Positions 35,323 through 45,858 of a stretch of 64,000 nt of DNA are shown here, in pieces. Position 1 is the stretch's first letter; every line of letters starts with the position of its first letter. The DNA is from Liolophura sinensis. Taxonomy: Eukaryota; Mollusca; Polyplacophora; Chitonida; Chitonidae. The stretch is from positions 24,913,385-24,977,384 of the forward strand of contig NC_088295.1 of the NCBI RefSeq assembly GCF_032854445.1, in the 5' to 3' direction. Under the pieces are notes generated by a model. The model searched no databases and was not told the origin of the DNA. It was given only the letters and a program-made list of their open reading frames with translations. The translations under genes and the position numbers were made by a program.

Positions 35323-36640
35323 AATCCCAGGAGAGATCTGAATGGTGCAGCACTTTTATAAATCTACACTGAATCGAATAGCCATGGACTTTAATGAACC
35401 CTTCACGGACACGAATTGTAAACAACGTTATAACTCGTACTTCAATAAAATTTGTACCTAGCAAGAGCAGAACTCACAAAACACTTGAATTGTTTGCTGA
35501 CACTTCAGCAAAGAGTAGAGATTGAAAAATGTGTTGTTTAATCATTTTGTTTTAGGTTTAGAGGTAAATTTGAGGTCTCATTTCAACAAATAACGTCATA
35601 CAGTATATTGTTTACAAAGGTCATGTGCTCTGGAGTATAAAAACACACACAAAAACGCATATGATATTTATATCTTTTCCATAAGGGACAGTAGGGCAGA
35701 ACTTTTTTTCATATCGACATCAAACTAACGATTAGCTATCATCCAAAATTACATTGTACGTGTGTTAGATTTGGAGATTCTGCCTGGCTGAGAATAATAC
35801 CATTGTTTTCTATTATAAAGAGCAACAAAGGATGCCAATTTTGCCGTAAGAGATGAGATAAAATGCATATGTACGAGACCAGCCTGCAGGATTCGCGTTT
35901 GTTTCCATTTACATCTGATATCTGTCGATCTTTTAACAGATTAACTTAACTTTTATGCATCTTTTGACTGAGGGATTCAAAGCACAAGATCCTCACAGCA
36001 TTCAGCCTAAGATGTAGACTGAAGTTTTGTTAACTGCGTCGGCCCATTCAAACATCTTGAATTCATTTTCAAATACCTACAATTTATTTCCCAGATATCT
36101 TTAATAGCAGCCTTGTGTTGGTATGTAAACCATGTATTTCAGATATCTGAAAAAGCTTTTCCATGCCACACATATCAGGAAATCCGTCAAAATGTACAAA
36201 TTGCAGTGGCTGCTCCCTAGGCGGAAGTAGAATAAGTTCACTTCCTCAAGCCATCATTGTTGATCGCAAGGAGCATACCCTTAGTGCGAAGTTAAGATTA
36301 CAAAGGATCTGGTATGGAAAGGCGGGGAATCTGCCCAAGTGCAAGAAACTGTGCACCTCAAGAAGTGAGACTGACTATAGCTGCGTGTGACAGCTACTGG
36401 TACACTCGCAAGGCTACTTCTTTTTCAGCTCTGTTTTTACTCTTCTTTTCCTGTTATATAACGAACATGGGACTTATAAAGCTCCATACATACACTGAAG
36501 CAATGTTTCGGTCATAAAATTATTGAGCACGCAGTTATACAACAATGAATTAAATACATATATAACAAATATTCAGCTTTCTACTTCTGCTATGCATATT
36601 AACATTTTAATGTTAATGTTAATGATAGGTAGAGGACCAC
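35323..36640. other. No gene seen
   Basis: Unassigned sequence between two minisatellites. The plus open frames at 36163-36517 are short and domain-free. Confidence 0.55.
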
Positions 36641-36800
36641 ATGTGCTCTCAACCACTATGATCACACGTGGTCATGTGCTTTCAACCACTATGATCACAC
36701 GTGGTCATGTGCTCTCAACCACCATGATCACACGTGGTCATGTGCTCTCAGCCACTATGATCACACGTGGTCATGTGCTCTCAACCACTATGATCACACG
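36641..36800. repeat. 33-bp minisatellite, 4.8 copies, E-box bearing
   Basis: Units start at 36641, 36674, 36707, 36740 and 36773 (the last is partial, 28 bp). Each unit begins ATGTGCTCTCAACCACTATG and continues ATCACACGTGGTC. Units differ by one or two bases. Complete units contain a CACGTG palindrome. An imperfect dyad ATGATCACACGTGGTCAT spans the unit junctions. The unit length is a multiple of three, so the repeat reads as an 11-residue repeat in an open frame (36523-36804) that I regard as incidental. Confidence 0.95.
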
Positions 36801-38131
36801 TTAGCTAATACCATAGCTTAACATTTATCCATTTAAATTCTTGATAACACTTATTTAATGCAAGACAGCCTTCATCTTTACTCACACAAAAAGTATGTTG
36901 CCCAAGGCAGAAGAAAGTACCACAAAGTTTCGAACTGTTCCCAGAAGTACAACATGTTCTGCACAACAACTGCGTCAGTGCACTGTACTTTGAAGGAACC
37001 TGACAGACAACGGCCGAAATAAGAATTTTAAACTTGCCAAAACATGACAAAACTGATGACATTATAAAGTTTATTTTTTACATATGAAGACAAACGTTAA
37101 CCAGATCGAAACCTTGACAGTACGTAGAAATATACATATGAAAGTTTCAGAAGACATTCTTCTTGTTAACTTTGGCCTTAATACTGTAAATTAAAGACAT
37201 TGCGCCGAGCTTGAACGAAAAATTGGCGTTTTTGATCGAGAGTGCTTTTTTGGCGGGTTATTATTAAGCAACCATTTCTTTCAAAGCCGTATAACTTTTA
37301 TGGGTGATTCGACCAAGTTTTATATCTCTGATTTGGACAATTACAGAATTGTGCTGGGATTTTGAAATTTGCACTTTCTTATCATATCTCTCTTGGGCCG
37401 CCCGTCCGCCTTTAAGTACCAGGTCCTTTGAGTTTTCCAAGCTATTCAGTTAGAGGTTGGAGAAGCAGCCAGGCACAGATCTTAATCCTTGATCAGCACA
37501 ACAAAGCCAGCGCTTACTTACGTTAAAAAGTATTTTCAGGATGACAAGTGTCAACAGTTTATAACCTTCATGACGAATACTTTTGCAAAAATGACATGAG
37601 CCATAGGTGACAATTAGCGTACCCTCTTAGCGATATAAAAATACTACATTTTAATGGAAAGATCCGCTAATAACAGTTACTGTAGATTATGTCTGAACCT
37701 TTATCAGCTATGTAGGCCTACTTGGTCGGCATGAACATTTATTTCTCAAAAAGCGTAGAGTGGACTTCAGTTAAAGACATTATTAAAATAACGATAAATG
37801 GAGTTTGTTCGGAAAAACACGAATCCAGATGGTATATACGTCGTTTCAATGATATTAATTCGAGGGAATAGTTTTATTTTTAGATTTTCTAATATGCCTG
37901 CTTAAGCAGGAACTAAACCATTGTATCAGTTACATAGAGCACAGTTCACTTCTCCCCAGTTCACTGCCCACGGTCAGAAAACTGTATATATTCCTGTTGA
38001 CACACCTGTCTTGGCTTAAGCGACAAATCTGTCAACGCCCACAGAACAGATCATTTCTTACATTTAAGCTAGTCAAAGTAATCTGTTGTTTTGCGACTAT
38101 TTAACGATATCTCTTTCGTGGATATATCAGC
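36801..38131. other. No gene seen
   Basis: Unassigned sequence. The minus open frame at 36805-37062 is Cys-rich by chance composition, and no domain was recognised. Confidence 0.55.
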
Positions 38132-38513
38132 ACATGATATGGGTGAGTGAGTGAGTGCTTGGGGTTTAACGTTGTACTCAACAATTTTTCAGTCATATGA
38201 CGACGAAGGAATCCTTAGGGTGCATGCACGTGTAATGTGCCTCCTTGTTGCAGGACGGATTTCCACCGCTCTTTTATTTAGTGCTGCTTCACTGAGACGA
38301 CTTACCGAAGGCAAGTAAGCAGCCCCACCCCAGCCGTTATACTGATACGGGTCAACCAGTCGTTGCACTATCCCCTTCATGCTGAATGCCAAACGAGGAA
38401 GTTACAACTCCCTCTTTTAAAGTCTTAGGTGTGACTCGATTAAGGATTGATCCTGGATCTACCGGTCCCGAAGCAGACGCTCTACCAACTGTGCTGTCCG
38501 GGACATGATATGG
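38132..38513 (-). mobile_element. tRNA-headed SINE (family B), with target duplication
   Basis: The element proper is about 38143-38502. On the minus strand the head reads CCCGGACAGCACAGTTGGTA (box A), CTGCTTCGGGACCGGTAGAT and a box B-like GAGTCACACC. The body holds CTGGTTGACCCGTATCAGTA and GAAGCAGCACTAAATAAAAG. The tail is CATATGACTGAAAAATTGTT, GAGTACAACGTTAAACCCCA, then CACTCACTCACTCAC. Direct repeats ACATGATATGG at 38132-38142 and 38503-38513 flank it. The tail belongs to the same type as the V-SINEs and the LINE here, but the head and body differ from the V-SINEs. Confidence 0.9.
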
Positions 38514-38708
38514 ACATATGCTTGGAATTTTACGTAGTACTTAACAATTTCTCAGTCATATGACGTTTAGGAGTCACCAGGTGCGTATACATACACCGGT
38601 ACTGTGTCTTGTTGGGGCAGGGCGAGTCCATGTCGCCAGTGCTGCCGCCACATCAGACATAACACCCCACCCAGTCACATTATACTGATTCTGAACTAAC
38701 CAGTCCAG
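38514..38708 (-). mobile_element. Older SINE (family C), 3' portion of a split copy
   Basis: The reversed tail comes first on the plus strand (GCTTGGAATTTTACGTAGTA, CTTAACAATTTCTCAGTCAT), followed by the body (AGTGCTGCCGCCACATCAGA, ACACCCCACCCAGTCACATT, ATACTGATTC, AACCAGTCCA). It stops exactly at the terminal repeat of the element at 38709, and its remaining part resumes at 39295. It is more diverged than its neighbour at 38143-38502. Confidence 0.8.
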
Positions 38709-39294
38709 GGGCCCATTTCACAAACTTCTGTAGCCCTCTAACGTCTGTTAGCCAGCAAAGTGTAATTTTGCCGATTATCGTAAGTAGGCTATGGAACGAA
38801 AAGAACTGATTAGGCCGTTTTACAAAAGTACAACTATAAAGCTTAGCAGACTTACCTTATTCGGCTATGAGGCCACTCTGTGTATTAAATTACTATGTAT
38901 AAATAACAGAAAAAGGTGATATTTTCTCCTTCAGTTTCGATTTGACACATTTTATTAGCAAAGGGCAATAACTCTCATAACAGATGGTCAAAGCAAAACA
39001 ACAACAACGTATGTGTTTTGCTGGTTTGTGGGCTTAAAAAACACTTTTGTTTGCTGCAAGAAGGTGATTTATTCCTGTTGTTTAGAATCTGTAAATAAAC
39101 TTGAAAAACACAACACTTTTGAAGTCAACTTTGCTGTCTCCCAGCCACCTCCGGAGCTGGCAAGGGATTTTGGGCAAACTTTCAAAATCTAAGACAAAAA
39201 GCTTTAGTCGATAGCCAAATATTTTCTTTGTGAAACGGGCTAACTGAGTTAGCCGTCTAAGCTTAGCCTTTAGGTTTTTTTGTGAAACTGGCCC
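38709..39294. mobile_element. MITE-like element with 16-bp terminal inverted repeats
   Basis: The ends are GGGCCCATTTCACAAA (38709-38724) and TTTGTGAAACTGGCCC (39279-39294), inverted repeats with two mismatches. Inside, near the right end, a second TTTGTGAAACGGGC and a GGCTAACTGAGTTAGCC dyad occur. There is no coding capacity in its 586 bp. It interrupts a family C SINE: the left side ends AACCAGTCCAG and the right side continues TTTCCTTGTTCTATAGGC. The target duplication is unclear (0-3 bp), so the superfamily is not assigned. Confidence 0.7.
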
Positions 39295-39345
39295 GTGTTT
39301 CCTTGTTCTATAGGCTAGCCTCTCAGTGCTGAGCTCCAAGATTTA
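39295..39345 (-). mobile_element. Family C SINE, 5' portion beyond the inserted element
   Basis: GTGTTTCCTTGTTCTATAGG, CTAGCCTCTCAGTGCTGAGC and TCCAAG match, in reverse, the body region of the copy at 42386 (CTTGGCGCGTGGTACTGAGA, GGTTAGAGCGAGGGAGTAGG). This resumes the SINE broken at 38708. The tRNA-like head is absent. Confidence 0.65.
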
Positions 39346-40651
39346 CACAGGCCTATGGTTCGTGCATGTGTAAGTGCACGTGCACATAGAAATATGAACA
39401 TAACCATTTGTGATGAAAATTTGTTTAACTCAGCCCTATGATAGGTGCAACCAAAACTGTATAAAAAAAAAATCAAAATTAGATACTTTCGATAAGTTCA
39501 GTTTTAATCTTTTCTGTTTCATATACAGAAGCCTATCAGAAGCAAATTACCTCCTTCATTATAAATGGGTAAAACTGAGTTCATCTAATATATCTGAATT
39601 GTGTTTGAAGGAGAATACAGACAAGATACAATTTCCGGTTTTACTTTTTGCGATGTGCTTCACGGTTTAATGACATGGAATTTGTTAGCACGTTAGCCTC
39701 CTCCCGGTGGAGAAATAATACATTGACGGCTTCTTTGGGAATATCTTCTTGACACTTGTTGATTTTATCGCGTGTAACACGTGGCTGCGCAAAGATATGT
39801 AAGATTTTGTAAGAAAATATAAAACGTCTATATATCGAATAGCAAACGGTCAAAAACTGCAAACCACCGACTAGAATATTATACGTTGCATCGTGTTGAG
39901 TAAAATTGCCACGTTGCATATACGAACAGTTGTTATAACGAAATTCAGTCGCATCATGATAATGGATACAAGATCGTCTGTTGTGACATCTAGATCTTTG
40001 TTAAGTTACGTTCATACGGTACTGTTGTCGTACGACTTGTGAAGTCCGACCGGTGGAATGAAAACAGGACACGCGGCGTTTTCAGGCGATTCCAGAATTC
40101 GACAAAACGCGTCGTCTGAAGTATAAGATATACTTGTCATAGTTTCATTCCACTTGTGGACGAGTCGACTGAGATGTTTTCTTGTTATGTGATGTAAATA
40201 TGTGGTCCGCCTCAGACACTAATTATAATCACAGCCATCAAACTAACAGCTGTATAAGACCTACCAGATAAATAAACTTGTTTAATCCACATGTGCTGAT
40301 GTGTACGTGCGCATGATTCATATCGAATCATTTTATTTTCCTCTTCTGAAGTCTAGAGACGGTTTACTTTGCCCTCAGATTGCTAATATATTTGATGGAC
40401 CTGATTCATTAATATATTCAAACCTTTCGTTTATCTATATTCATGTTTGGATTGACCACATTTCCAAGAAGCCACCAGGAATTAAAGAAGCCTCGCAAGC
40501 AAGTGATACAAACACCTTTTCTTATCGTGGAAAAGTGCTTGGTTTCAAGGGCTGTTGGGCATGATTGCAATTAAGTGATGTGTCCATTGCAATATTCCCT
40601 TGCTGTATAATATCTGGAACCATTGATTTTCTTCTACAGCTTTACAAGTGC
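39346..40651. other. No gene seen
   Basis: Unassigned sequence. Open frames up to 92 codons (39410-39670 plus, 39641-39919 minus, 40301-40564 plus) are without recognisable domains. Confidence 0.55.
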
Positions 40652-40995
40652 ATGACTTCTGCAACACATAGGGCCTACTTAGGCAAAAGTACATGATTTC
40701 TGCAACACATAGGGCCTACTTAGAAAAAAAATACAAGATTTCTGCAACACAAAGGGCCTACTTAGGCAAAAGTGCATGATTTCTGCAACACATAGGGCCT
40801 ACTTAGGCAAAAGTGCATGATTTCTGCAACACATAGGGCCTACTTAGGCAAAAGTGCATGATTTCTGTAACACATAGGGCCCACTTAGGCAAAAGTACAT
40901 GATTTCTGCAACACATAGGGCCTACTTAGGCAAAAGTGCATGATTTCTGTAACACATAGGGCCCACTTAGGCAAAAGTACATGATTTCTGCAAAA
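40652..40995. repeat. 41-bp minisatellite, 8.3 copies
   Basis: Units start at 40652, 40693, 40735, 40776, 40817, 40858, 40899, 40940 and 40981 (partial). The consensus is ATGATTTCTGCAACACATAG followed by GGCCTACTTAGGCAAAAGTGC. The second unit has a one-base insertion and an AGAAAAAAAATAC variant. Units 6 and 8 share CTGTAACACATAGGGCCCAC while unit 7 between them does not, giving an 82-bp dimer pattern at the right end. Confidence 0.96.
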
Positions 40996-41243
40996 GCAAG
41001 AACACTTTTATACAATAGGTTATATCATTAAACTTGTGTGAAAAACAGCCCATTGTATGGCCCACTGCACCATGTGTGTAAATGTGTAATGTGTGTAAAA
41101 TAATCAGTAATCTAAATTTAGAACGAAATGTCTATTAATAATGATACCAATATATGGACCCCCCGTATACAGATACTTACCCTGCCTGAAAGTCATTGGA
41201 TGTATCTTTAAATGACTGACGCACATCTGATTGATATTATCAC

Positions 41244-41602
41244 ACTCAAAACTGAGTGCTTGGGGTTTAACGTCTTACTTAACAATTTTTTTAGCCATAT
41301 GACGACGAAGGAATCCTTAGAGTGCATGTAATGTGCCTCCCTGTTGCAGGGCGGATTTCCACCGCTCTAGTGCTGCTTCACTTGAGACAACTTACCGAAC
41401 GCAAATAAGTCGCCCCGCTCGAGCCATTATACTGATACGTGTCAACCAGTCGCTGTATTATCCCCTTCATGGTGAACGCCAAGCGGGGAAGTTCCTCTTT
41501 TAAGGTCTCAGGTGTGACTCGACCCAGGGTTGACCCTGGATCTACCGCTCCCGAAGCAGACGCTCTACCAACTCTGCTATCGGGGACGGTACTCAAAACT
41601 GA
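41244..41602 (-). mobile_element. tRNA-headed SINE (family B), full length with perfect TSD
   Basis: The element proper is 41256-41590, flanked by ACTCAAAACTGA at 41244-41255 and 41591-41602. On the minus strand the head is GATAGCAGAGTTGGTAGAGC (box A), with CTGCTTCGGGAGCGGTAGAT and box B GGGTCGAGTCACACC. The body is CTGGTTGACACGTATCAGTA ... GAAGCAGCACTAGAGCGG. The tail is CATATGGCTAAAAAAATTGT, TAAGTAAGACGTTAAACCCC, AAGCAC. The tRNA-like fold belongs to the SINE and is not a tRNA gene. Confidence 0.93.
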
Positions 41603-42385
41603 AGAAGGGATGCTGTTAGGCAGCTTTCAAAAGCATTCTGCCGAGACCAGCCTAGCACTGATACACAAGATATATGGGGTAGCATGGTCTCTTCTCATAC
41701 CAAACAGTTCATCTTTCTTGAACTCTGCAAACATAACTGGAAACAAATAGCACAGTCTTTAATATGGTAGAACATTTGCTAGATTTGTCAGTAACAATAA
41801 TAAATTATATTGATACTGATTTAGAGCATCGTGAATGGCTCCAAGTGTCTGGGTGGCCAGTTGTTTAGCTTTCGTGGAGGTGTTCCTCCACAGAGCCCAA
41901 TACTTAGGCACTAGCGTGGATTCATACAGTTTATGATTTCTCCCTAAATCTGTACAATTAATCCCGAGTCAGTAGCTCAAAGATTTGTACAGTTTCATGG
42001 CGTGTAAGTACAACATTTGTTGCTCTTTTTGTGTTCTCACTTTGAACCGTGGAGTTATCATATAGTGATATAGTTTGTGTATTGTTTGAGTCTATATCTA
42101 ATACATGTATGATCCTTCTATCCTTAATTCTGCAAGCACATTGGATGAACATTAAAAATTTTATTGACCAAATTGCACGTGTTTTGAAAATGAATCCTCA
42201 TAATATATGATATCTGTTAAGAAATGAAGTTGCAATGTGGTGAATGGAAAACAATACACAGAATTCGGTAAACACTGCAGGTGCAAACTTGTTGGGTTTG
42301 CATTCCTTTTGGAAGTAGTGGAAGCTACTACTGACTTCATACTCATAAGTGAAACAACCACTTCGGTGGCCCTCCTTGAAGTCGA
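41603..42385. other. No gene seen
   Basis: Unassigned sequence between two SINEs. Open frames here are short and partly run into the SINEs. Confidence 0.55.
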
Positions 42386-42666
42386 GACACCAAAGACTTT
42401 ACAATGTTTTTTCTTGGCGCGTGGTACTGAGAGGTTAGAGCGAGGGAGTAGGATTGGTTGACAGTATAATATGACTAGGTGGGGTGTGCTGTCTGGTGTC
42501 TTCGGCATGATACTTCAGAGGCGGCAGCACTTTGGTGGCATGGACGCGCCATGCTACAAGAAGACGCAATATATATACACCTAATTCCTCATCGTCATAG
42601 GACTAAAGAAATTCTTAAATACGTCGTTAAAACCCATTTATACTCACATACATACATAAATACATG
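42386..42666 (+). mobile_element. SINE (family C), 5'-truncated
   Basis: The body starts at CACCAAAGACTTTACAATG and continues TGAGAGGTTAGAGCGAGGGA, GGATTGGTTGACAGTATAAT, ATGACTAGGTGGGGTGTGCT, GTCTGGTGTCTTCGGCATGA, CTTCAGAGGCGGCAGCACTT and GCTACAAGAAGACGC. The tail is CGTCATAGGACTAAAGAAAT, TCTTAAATACGTCGTTAAAA with CATACATACATA. The blocks around GGTTGAC-AGTATAAT and GGCAGCACT are shared with family B, so the two families have a common core with different heads. No TSD was found. Confidence 0.85.
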
Positions 42667-42882
42667 AGTGAAACACGCTCTGCTACAGTCAGCAGATGAA
42701 AACGCGTAACGCACAATGGGAGCTGCTACATGGAGACAGAAGTGACGAATGTCTTCGCATGCGGTGAAATGTGATAGTCAAAAGCTGAAGACGCACGTGT
42801 CAAAGGTCAAGTGGGTGTTGCGAGGAATAGTTTCCTTTATTTTACACCAGCCAGGTGCAACAATACAAACAATCGATTAGAC

Positions 42883-43003
42883 TGAGCGTAGCCACGAAAC
42901 GCTGTGAAAGCGAATAGCTAATTACATTAGAATAACATACTATAAGGATAACACGTACAAAATTGAGCGCAGCCACAAAACGCTGTGAAAGCGAATGCCT
43001 AAT
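42883..43003. repeat. 40-bp direct repeat, 81-bp spacing
   Basis: 42883-42922 (TGAGCGTAGCCACGAAACGC, TGTGAAAGCGAATAGCTAAT) and 42964-43003 (TGAGCGCAGCCACAAAACGC, TGTGAAAGCGAATGCCTAAT) match at about 36 of 40 positions. The 41 bp between them are unrelated. Each copy holds a short dyad around the shared CGCTGTGAAAGCG. Confidence 0.85.
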
Positions 43004-43125
43004 AACCGCGTATGATCCCATTTTATATAGTTCTCAAAGCTTGGGGTAACCAATGAAATTGGAGGGATACCAATAACTGATGTATAGTGATTCGATTAAC
43101 ATATTAACGACAGATACCGACTTGT

Positions 43126-43162
43126 AAAAAAAAACAAACAAAAAAAACAAAAAACAAAAACA
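43126..43162. repeat. A-rich low-complexity tract
   Basis: Runs of A with interspersed C (CAAACAAAAAAAACAAAAAA). It may be a remnant retroposon tail, but no element body adjoins it. Confidence 0.8.
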
Positions 43163-45504
43163 GCAGTTACCTTCCAAAAGCACTCTATACACCATCCAAG
43201 TTCGTGTCCCCTGGCACCAAGCTCATGGCTAAGCAACAGCACAATAGACAGGGCAGGGTGCAAACACGTGGGAAAACACGAAGGACGTAAACACAGGCAC
43301 GAAGCAGATAGTTAATATTGGAATTTAATAAACAAGTATACAGGAGTCTCCAGTGGGGGTTACATACCATCGCAGTATCCGCGACATAAGCATGAAGCAA
43401 GTTCTTCATGGTTGTGTGGTCTACTAAAGGCAGCAGCTGAATCGTGTCGGTAAAGCACGTTGAGCTTCATAATAATACAGGCAGATTTATGTTCAGTGTG
43501 AAAATTTAAACTATACATTAGTGTCCGCTTGACTTATCTATACCCAGGTGAGAAAGGAAAACTTTATGGGTTTTAACTCTTAATTTAGCTAATGTTCAAT
43601 GTGTGTTTCCGCTAGTTAGACATACCTACATACAAATAAGGGGGATAAGTTGAAGTAATTGCATTTCTTCCAGCACATCTTGTGCCACCGTCCATATCTC
43701 GTTGTCTCATAACAGACGGTAAACGATCACTCTAGATGTATTACTCTTGGCTAGAATCACGTGGATCTTGAGTAGTCCCTCCACGTGCAATCCTCATATG
43801 ATGATATCTTTTACTAAAAGAAAAACAATTCCTCTTTGTTCTGATTTATTGAATTTTGACTGATATGATAGTAACTTTCTGTGAGGAATTTATTTAAACA
43901 CCAGGATTAAAGAGAAGGTTAACCAACAATGCCTTCAGAAAAACATACACATTGATTTCATCATACCATAACGAGCGCCATTTAATTATGATAAATTATT
44001 ATTAAAATGGAAACAAAGTACACTGGTACTATTTCCTCGAAACTAATAAATCTAATAAATCAAATAACGTGATATGTCGACATCGTTCCATGAATAGCAG
44101 ATATTTCTATATATGTTACCGTTCTTATTATGCCAGGGGTCAAATTTTCGCTATACGATATTAAAACCTGCTTTTTGTTCTGTTTTCGCCCATCAAATTT
44201 GCGAGCTGTAAACTTGGCATTACAAAAATGTCAAGATTCAGTCTATAGTGAAAGAAATAAATCAGTTAAAGACAAGAAAGAAATTCACAAGTCGATGCCT
44301 AACGACGCTAATAACTTTACTTATCTCCAAGTCAAAATCCATTGATACACGCTCACATTTGTAACGCCTGGTAAGATCTTCATCTGAGCCACTGCCATGT
44401 TTAATTGATTGATTGCTTCAATACTCATGGGAAAATTGAAACAGCGGTTTTAGGCAAGTCTGTGTTTCATATCATTATGTTAAGAGTAGGACAGCTTGAT
44501 GTATACTATTGTGAAACATCAGATAAAACAGTTCCCCCTCCAAAACAATGACGGCTATAATTGATTGGCTGCCAACGCAAGTGTCGCATAGCTACATGTA
44601 TTCAGTAAACATTCATGCTATATATTACAACAACCGGACTGACTGATTATCGTTGTGTGTAATTTGCATTGAAATCTTCAAACTTAACTTTCAAAATGAT
44701 TTCAGAAACTGAAGTTCTTTACGGCATTTTCTGTTCTCGATACAATTAACATACAAGGAGCAGGTGTTTCTCTAAACAAATAAGTTCTGTGGTCAATGTT
44801 CATGAAGACGATAATCCTAACTAATTAGAACACACACATTCGCGACAACTATAATAAGTCCATACGGTTATCCATAGTTGTCTCGAGTTGGGAAAAAAGC
44901 CGTCTACTGCTATCGCCTCCCACTTCAAAGTCTAAGTCCACTAAGGATCAGTCTAGGCTTTTAGTCAGTCATACGTTATCTGCGTTTGCACAAGTGTATT
45001 TGTAGTTTTATCTTCTGAGAAAATCTTTACGGCTTGTATATCACTTTTAGTTACCTTAAGATGTCTGTTAAGAACTATGAGTGATTAAATAACAAAGTCA
45101 TCAAAGATCAAAGTCAAGTTGATGTGAACTTGTTTAGATGTTTGTATGTTTGGTCTTTCAGGGTATTTAAACGAACGTTCATAAATTATAATAGAAAGGT
45201 AAGAACTTCACTGTGATTGTGAGTTCCGAAATATACAGTCTTTATAACTTTGAAGCAAACAATACCTCAGCCCAAGTCTAGAACGAGGCATTTTCTGGCT
45301 GACCTTTCCACTGTGCAGTTTCCACATACTGATAGGATAGTTATTAATTTAACCAATGTCGAATGAAAAACGTGAACAGAGTGGAAACAAAGAAAATCGC
45401 CAAGAAAACTTCAACTCCTCGAGCATTTCAGTGAAAACCTAGTGGTCTTTTGACATTAGTTTGTTGCCAAAGACAAAATATTGGTTTTTTGCCTGTGTTT
45501 GTAT

Positions 45505-45858
45505 CTATCTTATATTACAGGTAAATAGAACAAAAACATATTTCTTGCAATTTTGTCGCGTGGCGTGTCTTATTAAAACAAAATAGTCTGTCCCATTCAA
45601 TATAACTACTCGTATCACATCTCTTAAAAAGACCCCTACATTTTCCGATGGTAAGTTAAAGGGAGTGCTATGGCTGTAATCAACATATATAACGGAAATG
45701 GGAGAGTAATGCTGTAATGCCTGTGTAGTTTTTGTGCCCTCATGTGTCAGATCAAAGCCTTCCAGTATAGCAAAATCTATAGACACTCTGATCACAGACA
45801 AATTCATCGACCTATAGTCGTACCTTGGAGTTTGTGGCGCTACTCGATATAATTGCAT
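45505..45858 (-). other. Unrecognised 117-codon open frame
   Basis: Among the longest open frames outside the repeats, with a fairly protein-like composition (for example SMNLSVIRVSIDFAILEG and NVGVFLRDVIRVVILNG). I recognise no domain, and no clear splice sites or neighbouring exons are visible. It may be a chance frame or a single exon. Transcript or cross-species conservation data would decide. Confidence 0.15.

Noticed and set aside
36523-36804. Open frame with an 11-residue repeat
   Set aside because: It is produced by the 33-bp minisatellite, whose length happens to be a multiple of three; the flanking codons show no protein features.
41510-41590. tRNA-like block with CTTCGGGA anticodon-like loop on the minus strand
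   Set aside because: It is the head of a family B SINE with a flanking target duplication, not an independent tRNA gene.
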